Shown here in pieces: positions 1 through 6,879 of a stretch of DNA of 40,466 nucleotides (the first letter of the stretch is position 1; every line of letters starts with the position of its first letter). The notes beneath the pieces were generated by a model. That model was not told the DNA's origin. It saw only the letters and a list, made by a program, of their open reading frames with translations, and did no database searches. The stretch spans positions 1 to 40,466 of the forward strand of contig JARLHU010000132.1 in NCBI GenBank assembly GCA_031292095.1, in the 5' to 3' direction. Source of the stretch: Desulfosporosinus sp. (GTDB lineage Bacteria > Bacillota > Desulfitobacteriia > Desulfitobacteriales > Desulfitobacteriaceae). The position numbers and the translations under genes were made by a program.

Positions 1-119
1 ATATTTTAGAGCTAAAAATGTATTTTTTAAATCTATGTTAATCTGTGTAATCTGTGGTTGATTAACTGAGTACCTGAATAGTCACAAAAATAATGATTCG
101 CAATTCAATTTGTAGGTAT
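1..119. repeat. 119-bp dispersed repeat, copy 1
   Basis: Bases 1-119 match 6584-6702 with two substitutions that I can see (position 35 A versus G, position 86 A versus C). The match stops sharply after GTAGGTAT. It contains the motif AATCTGTGTAATCTGTGG. The left edge lies outside the window, so the full element may be longer. No ORF lies inside it. It precedes the gene at 172 just as copy 2 precedes the gene at 6880. Confidence 0.9.
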
Positions 120-171
120 GACGCAGCCGAAGTTTTTCTTAAAATAATTATTAAGAAGAGGATGTGCTGGG

Positions 172-603
172 ATGGAAAGTGAGAAATTTCAAGAGTTTAT
201 GACAGACCAGTTCGCGAAGATGTTCAAAGAATTCCAAGGTTTAAGAGGAGAGTTCCAAGGCTTACGAGGAGAGTTCCAAGATCTAAAGACTGAGTTAAAG
301 AGCGATGTGGCTGAGTTGGAAGTGAAACTGACTGAGCAAATCCAAGAGGTTAAAGCTAGCCAAGTAAGTATGGAAAATAAATTTGATCTGCAGATTTCTG
401 CCCTACACGATTTTAGAATGAGTCAAGATCAGGTGTACCTTGAAAATAAAGAGGCTCATACTATTTTTAATACAAAGATTGAGGAGTTACAATTTGAGGC
501 TAGGATCACGGATCAGAAGCTCGAGGAAATTGCCGAAGATGTGTCCTACTTGGCGAAAAAATCCTTTCGACAAGAGAGACAGTTAAGCAAGCTCAGCAAG
601 TAA
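172..603 (+). CDS. small coiled-coil protein of unknown function
   Basis: A 143-residue protein with no signal peptide or membrane segment. It is rich in Glu, Lys and Gln and looks helical along most of its length. Residues 21-40 hold a short tandem repeat built on EFQGLRG, followed by a long heptad-like stretch (about 40-143) with regularly spaced Leu/Ile. Proteins like this are common in Clostridia next to unrelated genes, and I do not recognise a function. Translation probably starts at the ATG at 172 behind a purine-rich GAAGAGGAT. A 7-bp inverted repeat (TTCTTAA/TTAAGAA, 136-157) lies just upstream and could be an operator. The gene is monocistronic as far as can be seen. Confidence 0.7.
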   Translation: MESEKFQEFMTDQFAKMFKEFQGLRGEFQGLRGEFQDLKTELKSDVAELEVKLTEQIQEVKASQVSMENKFDLQISALHDFRMSQDQVYLENKEAHTIFNTKIEELQFEARITDQKLEEIAEDVSYLAKKSFRQERQLSKLSK

Positions 604-632
604 AAACTTTTAATCATTGACCCCGACTTCTT

Positions 633-688
633 TGAACCAATTTCTGCAGAAAAAACCCTTGCAGAAATTGGTTCATCATTGCTATAAT
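633..688 (+). promoter_or_regulatory. promoter overlapping a 16-bp-arm palindrome upstream of the TetR operon
   Basis: A perfect inverted repeat has arms at 633-648 and 660-675 (core GAACCAATTTCTGCA) with an 11-bp spacer. The second arm contains a -35-like TTGCAG (659-664). After 18 bp comes TATAAT (683-688), preceded by TGC, an extended -10. No T-run follows, so it is not a typical terminator. A palindrome covering the -35 element directly ahead of a TetR gene fits an autoregulatory operator; that role is inference. Confidence 0.75.
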
Positions 689-768
689 AAGCATAGCTAT
701 TTATGCAAGTAAACGATTGCATGCACTGTGACTTAGGCGAATACTCAGGGAAGGAGGGGATAGCAATC

Positions 769-1383
769 ATGACAGAAAAACCGCTGGGGAATGAGTGTGC
801 GGCGACAAGACAACGCTTGATGGCTGTTGCGCTCGAGGAATTTTTACAAGCTGGCTATAAAGGGACGAGCACGAGAGCCATCACAGAGAAGGCCGGCGTG
901 AATGAAGTAACACTTTTCAGGCATTTTGGCAGTAAGCAAGGACTTCTCAAGGCGGCAGCGCTAAATGCCGTTGAACTACCGCGGGTGGCGAAGGATATCG
1001 AGTATTACCTGAAGTTGCCACTGCGAGAAGGATTAACCCAACTTACCTCGGACTATGCCGAACAATTAGCTAAGGTGAGTGATCTCTTTACCTTAGGGCT
1101 GGCAGAATCCTTTGCTCACCCTGAAATAGCTGAAGTTCTGAAAACCTTGATGTGGGAACTTAGGAGTAAACTGATCGATTATTTTGAAAAACTAGCGGCT
1201 CAACATCAATTGCAAGCGCTTGATTCTCAAGTACTGGCGCATATTGTGCTTGCAGCGTTTTATGCCGTCTCCGTGATCCGTCGGCGTGCTCCCCAAGATG
1301 TCACTAAGCATCTTACGGATGAAAGGATCCTCCGGGCCTTGGTGGAGATGATTGTTTCTACCTACGGTACAGTGCCCTGTTAA
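769..1383 (+). CDS. TetR/AcrR-family transcriptional regulator of the efflux operon
   Basis: A 204-residue one-component repressor. The N-terminal helix-turn-helix lies at about residues 14-60, with the typical TetR pattern (AITEKAGVNEVTLFRHFGSK). The rest is the helical ligand-binding and dimerisation domain, which is not conserved in sequence. I chose the ATG at 769 because AAGGAGGGG sits at 751-759; an in-frame ATG at 703 lacks a ribosome binding site. It is the first gene of a same-strand group with two HlyD-like adaptors, a DHA2 transporter and a lipoprotein adaptor, so it most likely represses this operon until an exporter substrate binds. The palindromic promoter at 633-688 is the likely operator. 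Confidence 0.9.
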   Translation: MTEKPLGNECAATRQRLMAVALEEFLQAGYKGTSTRAITEKAGVNEVTLFRHFGSKQGLLKAAALNAVELPRVAKDIEYYLKLPLREGLTQLTSDYAEQLAKVSDLFTLGLAESFAHPEIAEVLKTLMWELRSKLIDYFEKLAAQHQLQALDSQVLAHIVLAAFYAVSVIRRRAPQDVTKHLTDERILRALVEMIVSTYGTVPC

Positions 1384-1449
1384 GGAGTTTTATCAGACCA
1401 TTATTAAACCCAGGAGTAAATAGAAACGTCGGGAGAGAGGGAAGTTACT

Positions 1450-2106
1450 GTGGCTAATAAAAGGGCAAAGGGTATTATTATAATCCTCGTTATTGCGGCC
1501 CTGGTCGTTGGCGGGGGCGGCGGTTGGTATTTCTACGAACAAATGAACTATATTTCGACGGACAATGCCAGTGTCCAGGGCTCGGACCTTAAAGGGTCAA
1601 TTATTCCCCTGTCGTCACCTGGAGACGGAACGCTTAAATCCTGGCAGGTTAAAACAGGGATGACCGTCAATCAAGGAGCTGTGTTAGGTCAGGTAACAGA
1701 GTTGGACGATACGCTGGATCTGCGAGCGCCCATTACCGGCACGATCATCGAAAATGACGGAGTTAATGGTCAGGTCGTGGTACCCGGTCAGCAAATCGGC
1801 TATATCGTCAATTTAAGCGAGTTGCAAGTCGTGGCAAATATCGATGAGACCTTAATTAACGAAGTCCAGGTCGGGAGGCAGGTAGACCTCAGTATTACAG
1901 CGTATTCTAACGTGAATTTCACAGGCACCGTCAGCAGAATCGGGAGTGCTTCCGCCGTGGTGGCAAACGGTATAGCGAATACGAATTTGAGCAGTATTTT
2001 TGACAAGGTTGTACAGCGCGTCCCGGTCTATATCACCATTAACGGGATGCAAGGTAAGCACTTGGTGCCTGGTTTATCCGCTTCTGTGAAGATCCATAAA
2101 CACTAA
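1450..2106 (+). CDS. short HlyD/EmrA-like efflux adaptor protein 1
   Basis: A 218-residue protein with one N-terminal membrane segment (about residues 9-29, GIIIILVIAALVVGGGGG) and an extracytoplasmic biotinyl-lipoyl plus beta-barrel region. The motif YISTDNASVQG after the membrane segment and the lipoyl halves (about residues 45-118, ending in LRAPITGTI) are typical of the HlyD family that partners DHA2 exporters. The long alpha-helical hairpin usually placed between the lipoyl halves is missing, so the protein is about 100-150 residues shorter than EmrA. GTG start with GGGAGAGAGGG just upstream. It likely couples the DHA2 transporter to the cell-wall side of the membrane. Confidence 0.85.
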   Translation: MANKRAKGIIIILVIAALVVGGGGGWYFYEQMNYISTDNASVQGSDLKGSIIPLSSPGDGTLKSWQVKTGMTVNQGAVLGQVTELDDTLDLRAPITGTIIENDGVNGQVVVPGQQIGYIVNLSELQVVANIDETLINEVQVGRQVDLSITAYSNVNFTGTVSRIGSASAVVANGIANTNLSSIFDKVVQRVPVYITINGMQGKHLVPGLSASVKIHKH

Positions 2107-2218
2107 GGCCTATGAAAAAAATAACAAGGCAAAGCTGCCAAAATAGACGGCGACTGACGGTTTATTTTCTGGAAGGTGCCTAAAGCTTCGATAAATTTAG
2201 AGGATGGAGGGAAATGAT

Positions 2219-2956
2219 GTGGCAGAAGCCGATTCCAAAAAAAAGAATCTTACTCGAGCGCTGATCGGAGGAATAGTGGTTCTCCTCATAGCGGCCGGCG
2301 CAGGTTATTATCTCTATATGATGCGCTATGTATCCACCGATGATGCCCAGATCAGCGTGGCCGAAGGAAATAGCGTGCCGGTTACGGTCGCGTTTCCTGG
2401 GCGCTTAAGCAGCTGGAAGATCAATCTTAACGATGATGTCAACCAAGGTCAGGTGATCGGCACGGAATCAAACCAGTCCGTCTTGTCTCTGAACCCCTTG
2501 CTGGTGCCCGTGGTTCAAAAGGACCCCCTCTTGGCAGGGAGACTGATCGAAATGGAAAACATTCGTTCACCGATTAGCGGCAAGGTGCTGCAGACCAATG
2601 GTGCAGTTGGGCAAGGGGCTCAACCGGGTCAAGTCTTGGCAGTGATTGCCAATTCCAGTCAACTTCAAGTTACCGCCAATATTCAGGAGACAGACATCAG
2701 TAAAATCCGAGTCGGGCAACTGGTCGATCTGAATCTGGACGGCCTTCCCGGCCAGCAATTGCACGGTGTCGTCAGCAGAATTAATGATGTTACAGAATCT
2801 GTTTTTTCGATTGTGCCTAATATCACAGCAGCCTCAGGCTCCTACACCAATGTCGAGCAGCGGATTCCAATCGTTATTCAAATCACGGATAAAAATCTAG
2901 CCAAGAAAACTTTAGTTCCCGGGATGAGTGCCCATGTCCAGATTCATGTCCAGTAG
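2219..2956 (+). CDS. short HlyD/EmrA-like efflux adaptor protein 2
   Basis: A 245-residue paralogue of the preceding gene with the same plan: membrane segment at about residues 14-34, a YVSTDDAQISV motif, split lipoyl domain (second half at IRSPISGKV) and beta-barrel. It carries only a short insertion (about 35 residues) where EmrA has its coiled-coil hairpin. The GTG at 2219 follows GGAGGG with suitable spacing; an in-frame ATG at 2204 overlaps that ribosome binding site and is less likely. Two such adaptors in tandem suggest a heteromeric adaptor ring or a recent duplication that has diverged. They share architecture but are clearly different in sequence. Confidence 0.85.
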   Translation: MAEADSKKKNLTRALIGGIVVLLIAAGAGYYLYMMRYVSTDDAQISVAEGNSVPVTVAFPGRLSSWKINLNDDVNQGQVIGTESNQSVLSLNPLLVPVVQKDPLLAGRLIEMENIRSPISGKVLQTNGAVGQGAQPGQVLAVIANSSQLQVTANIQETDISKIRVGQLVDLNLDGLPGQQLHGVVSRINDVTESVFSIVPNITAASGSYTNVEQRIPIVIQITDKNLAKKTLVPGMSAHVQIHVQ

Positions 2957-3007
2957 CCAGGGACTGGGGATCGACACCACAGACTACACAGGAAAGGAGG
3001 AAGCGGA

Positions 3008-4543
3008 TTGAAGTTTGAAGAACATTTTGGCATAAGCGGGTTGGCGATGATCGCCGTTATTTTAGGGGTTTTTATGGCGGTTTTGGATTCCAGCGTTGTG
3101 AATGTCGCCATACCTAAGATGATGGCAGTCTATGCCACGGACCAAAGTACCATCGAATGGGTGATCACGGCCTATAGTCTGACAGTCGGCATGTTCACGC
3201 CGATCAGTGGTTATTTAGGGGATCGGTTTGGGGCTAAACGTATGTACGTGTTTGCCTTGGTGATCTTTGTTGTTGGTTCGGGTCTGTGCGGTGCGGCCTG
3301 GAGCGCTTCAGCGCTGATTGTCTTTAGGGTCATGCAGGCCTTGGGCGGAGCCTTACTGATGCCGATCAGTATGACGATTCTTTTCAGCTTGTCTAAACCG
3401 GAACGACGTGGGTTGATCATGGGGATTTGGGGTATCGCGATTATGTTCGCGCCGGCCTTTGGCCCCACCTTAAGCGGCTACATCGTTCAAAATCTCAATT
3501 TTCGTTTGATCTTTTACATTAACGTTCCGATTGGAATTATTAATATTGTCATGGCGCGAGCCTATATTCCAGAACTGCAAGCTAAAGAGGCAGGCAAGTT
3601 TGACTTACCAGGTTTCATTACTTGCGTGATCGGTTTCTTTTGCCTCTTATATGGCTTATCTGATGCGCCAACGAGCGGCTGGTCCTCGATCAAGATTATT
3701 TCCCTGTTCGTAGCTGCGATCGTTTTTCTCGCCCTCTTTGTCGTGTTTGAATTGACCTCAGAGAACCCAATGGTGGAATTGCGCCTCTTTAAAATTCGCC
3801 CGTTTCTGGCCTCTAATATTGCGGTCAGTGTGATGAGCATCGCCATGATGGGCGCGCTTTTTCTCCTGCCGGTCTTTTTACAAAATGGTATGGGGTTCAG
3901 TCCGATGCAGACCGGGCTTTTGACGATGCCGGGAGCGCTGGTAACAGCCGCGCTGATGCCGATCAGTGGAGCTTTATTTGATAAGGTTGGAGCCAGGCCG
4001 CTAGCTATCGCGGGTTTTATAGTCATGTTGATAGGGTCGCTGATGCTGGTTAACCTCAATTTCAACTGGACATATTCAGCGATTGTGATCGTTTATGTGA
4101 TCAGGTCAGCAGGTATGGGCCTGACGATGATGCCCCTCAGCACAGCCGGGATGAACTCTGTGCCCCCAGCGCTCGTCAACCGGGCGTCAGCACTCCAGAA
4201 CACCTTGCGCAATGTAGCCGGTTCGGTAGGCGTGGCAATTTTAGGAACCGCCATGACGACCCATGCCAATCTAAGCTTTGCTACGTATATGCAACATGTC
4301 AGTGTGCAATCCCTCCAACAAATCTCAGCTTATGGTCGGACTCCTTCCGTGTACGGCGTTTCCAGCCCGGGGGATATGATGCAGTTGATGGGAGTATTTA
4401 AACAGTTGGCCTTTCAAAATGGGGTCAGGGAAGCCTTGATTGTAGCCGTGATCGTGACCGTGATCGCCTTAATCTCGTCACTGTTTGTCGGGAAAAAACA
4501 GAAGCATGCTGCTTCTAAAGAAAAACATGTTGCCTTCGAATAA
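3008..4543 (+). CDS. DHA2-family (EmrB/QacA) 14-TM drug/proton antiporter
   Basis: A 511-residue major facilitator protein, the usual length for the 14-TM DHA2 group. The DHA motif LDSSVVNVAIPKM is at about residues 26-38, loop 2-3 motif A (GYLGDRFGAKRMY) at about 70-82, and the motif C region GIAIMFAPAFGPTLSG at about 142-157. It would export amphiphilic or toxic compounds using the proton gradient. TTG start at 3008 with AAAGGAGG at 2993-3000. The adaptor genes immediately before and after indicate a tripartite-like EmrAB-type system, although no outer-membrane channel is encoded here, as expected for a monoderm cell. Confidence 0.93.
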   Translation: MKFEEHFGISGLAMIAVILGVFMAVLDSSVVNVAIPKMMAVYATDQSTIEWVITAYSLTVGMFTPISGYLGDRFGAKRMYVFALVIFVVGSGLCGAAWSASALIVFRVMQALGGALLMPISMTILFSLSKPERRGLIMGIWGIAIMFAPAFGPTLSGYIVQNLNFRLIFYINVPIGIINIVMARAYIPELQAKEAGKFDLPGFITCVIGFFCLLYGLSDAPTSGWSSIKIISLFVAAIVFLALFVVFELTSENPMVELRLFKIRPFLASNIAVSVMSIAMMGALFLLPVFLQNGMGFSPMQTGLLTMPGALVTAALMPISGALFDKVGARPLAIAGFIVMLIGSLMLVNLNFNWTYSAIVIVYVIRSAGMGLTMMPLSTAGMNSVPPALVNRASALQNTLRNVAGSVGVAILGTAMTTHANLSFATYMQHVSVQSLQQISAYGRTPSVYGVSSPGDMMQLMGVFKQLAFQNGVREALIVAVIVTVIALISSLFVGKKQKHAASKEKHVAFE

Positions 4544-4571
4544 TAGTTTATTGAGAGGAGAGTGGATAGAT

Positions 4572-6404
4572 ATGCTACATGCCAAGAAAAAAATAGGGGC
4601 TTGGCTGGTCCTAAGTACGCTGGGTTTATCCGTCCTAACAGGGTGTGGAACCCAAACTACTGTGGCTGAGGCCGCCAAAGTCAACGTCTTAACGGTGAAA
4701 AAAAGTAGTCTGCCGGTTGGGGATACCTTTCTCGGGACGGTGGCTCCTTTTGTTCAGACCAGTATTGCACCCGCGATCTCGGGAATTTTACAGGATGTTA
4801 AGGCCCGGGTCGGGGATAAAGTCGTGCAGGGCCAACTCCTCGCCACGCTGAATCTCGATCAACTCGAAGCCCAAAAGAATCAGGCTGCGGCAGGAATCCA
4901 AAGCGCGCAAGCCGCCAAAGATTCAGCAGGACAAAGCATCAATATTAGGCAACAAAATGCTCTAGCGGCCCTTCAGACCGGTGAAGCTGGGCTGAGCAGT
5001 GCCCAGACGGCGGCTCAAAATGCCCAAGTGACAGCTCAGAAAGCCTTGGATAGTGCCAACGCTAATTACAGTAACACCCAGGCAGCTTATGCCTCGGCAA
5101 TCGCTAATGCTCAAAAGGCCATTGCCACAGCCCAGGCCCAAGTGACCAAGGCTCAAAGCGGGACGACCAATGGGGTCAGCCAAGCGCAGAGCGCGGTGAG
5201 CGCGGCGCAATCCCAACTTCAGGCGGCCCAAAGTAAAACAGCGGCCTCTCTGGCCGTTTCCCAGCAGAATGTGGACAAGGCGCAAGATGCCATGACGACT
5301 GCGCAGACCAAGTTAACTCGGGCCCAGCAGATGGCCCATTCGACAACAGATCCTGACTTGTTGGATGCTCAAGCGGCCTATTCCGGGGCCGCGATCGGGT
5401 ATCAGAATGCCCTGGGAGCACTGCAGTATGCCCAAGCCGATAAAAGTGTGGATGTAGCTCAGGCAGCCGTGAATTCGGCGCAAAGTGCCTTGCAAACTGC
5501 GCAGAGCGGCAATGATGTGACAGTGGCTCAAGCTGCTCTCGATCAGGCTAAGCAGGCGCTCCAAGCGGCTAACGATAGCAAAGTAGTTCAGGTGGCCCAG
5601 GCAGCGGTAGCTCAGGCTCAAAACGCTTTGACGGCAGCAGCGAGCCAAGGAGAAGCGGCAGTCAACACAGCTCAGGCCCAACTAGGCCAGGCCCAGACGG
5701 CTTACCAGACCTCCCTGACGGATCCCAGCTTGGTGGTCAGTGATGCTCAAATTCAGGCTGCCCAAGCGTCTGTGCAGGTAGTTCAGGCCAATATTGACAA
5801 AGGTCAGATCACCGCACCGATCGGTGGGTACGTGGTGGCAGTTAATGCCCAAGTAGGTCAGGCCGTCGGTCCCCAGGGCGGATTTATTGTCATCTCTTCC
5901 ACGGATCCACTGATGGCCACCGTCGACGTGCCGGAGTCAAGTATCGCGCTGATTCAAAAAGGAATGCCGATGGATGTCTATGTCTCATCGACCAAAGATC
6001 GCGTGGAAGGAACTGTGAATGCCATTCATCAGTCACTCGATGCAGCTAATACGGCGGCCGATAATGCCAATACCAACTATCCTGTCGATATCACCTTAAA
6101 TAAAGCTGACGCAACCATCCTTTCCGGTATGCGGGTGGAGGCCTATGCCGTCGACCACAGTCGTGAAGCGATCCTGATTCCTGCGAGCAGTGTCGTGGAT
6201 CAACAGGGAGATAAAGCGGATGTGTTTGTGGTGACCAACGGCGTGGCCAAACGTGTGGCGGTCAAACTCGTAGGTTTAACCAATACCCAATCCTTGGACG
6301 GAGCAGACAATATTGTCTTGAGCGGTTTGAATGAAGGAGATAAAGTGGTGGTCCAAGGCCAGAATCATTTGAATGACGGAGATAAGGTTAACCTAGGCAG
6401 TTAA
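4572..6404 (+). CDS. lipoprotein efflux adaptor (RND/HlyD-type) with very long coiled coil
   Basis: A 610-residue secreted lipoprotein: signal peptide residues 1 to about 21 ending in the lipobox LTGC. A first lipoyl half follows (about 50-100), then an exceptionally long Ala/Gln/Ser-rich helical region (about 105-410, repeated AQAAV/AQSAL units), the second lipoyl half (ITAPIGGYV), a beta-barrel and a membrane-proximal domain with the GMRVEAYAV signature. Usual adaptors of this class have 350-400 residues, and the excess is all in the coiled coil. The ATG at 4572 has GAGAGGAGAG upstream; the longer in-frame ORF would run into the transporter gene. The hairpin missing from the two short adaptors is supplied here in enlarged form, which suggests a division of labour. 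Confidence 0.85.
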   Translation: MLHAKKKIGAWLVLSTLGLSVLTGCGTQTTVAEAAKVNVLTVKKSSLPVGDTFLGTVAPFVQTSIAPAISGILQDVKARVGDKVVQGQLLATLNLDQLEAQKNQAAAGIQSAQAAKDSAGQSINIRQQNALAALQTGEAGLSSAQTAAQNAQVTAQKALDSANANYSNTQAAYASAIANAQKAIATAQAQVTKAQSGTTNGVSQAQSAVSAAQSQLQAAQSKTAASLAVSQQNVDKAQDAMTTAQTKLTRAQQMAHSTTDPDLLDAQAAYSGAAIGYQNALGALQYAQADKSVDVAQAAVNSAQSALQTAQSGNDVTVAQAALDQAKQALQAANDSKVVQVAQAAVAQAQNALTAAASQGEAAVNTAQAQLGQAQTAYQTSLTDPSLVVSDAQIQAAQASVQVVQANIDKGQITAPIGGYVVAVNAQVGQAVGPQGGFIVISSTDPLMATVDVPESSIALIQKGMPMDVYVSSTKDRVEGTVNAIHQSLDAANTAADNANTNYPVDITLNKADATILSGMRVEAYAVDHSREAILIPASSVVDQQGDKADVFVVTNGVAKRVAVKLVGLTNTQSLDGADNIVLSGLNEGDKVVVQGQNHLNDGDKVNLGS

Positions 6405-6422
6405 GCACATTTAAGAAAAATG

Positions 6423-6460
6423 GAGATCCTTTTATTCTAAATTAAAGGGTCTCTGTTTTT
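6423..6460 (+). terminator. rho-independent terminator of the efflux operon
   Basis: A 10-bp stem GAGATCCTTT (6423-6432) / AAAGGGTCTC (6444-6453) with one G-U pair, followed by TGTTTTT. It lies 19 bp after the lipoprotein stop codon. Confidence 0.85.
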
Positions 6461-6461
6461 G

Positions 6462-6642
6462 CCACAGATTACACATGAAAAGAACGATAAGAGAAACCAC
6501 AGATTAACACAGATATCACAGATATCACAGATTAAGAAGAATTAAGTATAGAAAAATGGCGAATATCTATTGCATTACGATTGATATTTTAGAGCTAAAA
6601 ATGTATTTTTTAAATCTGTGTTAATCTGTGTAATCTGTGGTT
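6462..6642. repeat. imperfect inverted repeat built on the CCACAGATTA motif
   Basis: CCACAGATTACACA occurs at 6462, and a longer run with CCACAGATTAACACAGAT and two ATCACAGAT units lies at 6497-6535. The reverse-complementary run (AATCTGTGTTAATCTGTG then TAATCTGTGG) lies at 6613-6640, inside the 119-bp repeat. The two arms could form a large imperfect hairpin with about 75 bp between them. No coding capacity is seen. This looks like a short non-autonomous dispersed element; its class is unknown to me. Confidence 0.6.
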
Positions 6643-6702
6643 GATTAACTGAGTACCTGAATAGTCACCAAAATAATGATTCGCAATTCAATTTGTAGGT
6701 AT
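6584..6702. repeat. 119-bp dispersed repeat, copy 2
   Basis: Matches 1-119 with two substitutions. The copy ends in GTAGGTATAAT, which makes a TATAAT at 6700-6705 that copy 1 (GTATGAC) lacks. It occupies the intergenic region between the efflux operon and the first CWB2 gene. Confidence 0.9.
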
Positions 6703-6737
6703 AATTTTTCGCGGGAATCAAGGTTATAGAATATCAG

Positions 6738-6792
6738 CTTCACATAATCTTAAGATTTTCCTCACGATTTAAAGAATAATCAATGCTATACT
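6738..6792 (+). promoter_or_regulatory. possible response-regulator (PhoP/PhoB-like) promoter of the first CWB2 gene
   Basis: Three heptamers at exact 11-bp spacing (CTTCACA 6738, CTTAAGA 6749, CCTCACG 6760) separated by AT-rich tetramers precede a TATACT -10 box at 6787-6792. There is no recognisable -35. This pattern resembles Pho boxes, but the assignment is inference from spacing and resemblance only. Confidence 0.35.
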
Positions 6793-6879
6793 CAGTTTAA
6801 GTATTGAAGCAACGGCAAAATGTAAGTACCGGTGACAGTTGGCGATTGTGTTTTAAAATTGTTTAGGAGGAAAAATCTA

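Noticed and set aside
633..675. Palindrome read as a terminator for the coiled-coil gene
   Set aside because: There is no T-run after the second arm, and a -35/-10 pair overlaps and follows it, so a promoter/operator reading is better supported.
3562..4065. 167-codon minus-strand ORF opposite the DHA2 transporter
   Set aside because: It lies wholly antisense to a clear membrane transporter gene, has no ribosome binding site and no recognisable domain. The same applies to other antisense ORFs such as 4962-5285, 5313-5681, 13255-13680, 31294-31623 and 33472-33888.
6495..6535. Repeated ATCACAGAT units as a possible CRISPR
   Set aside because: The units are 9-11 bp with no spacers of constant length and no cas genes; they belong to the inverted-repeat element.
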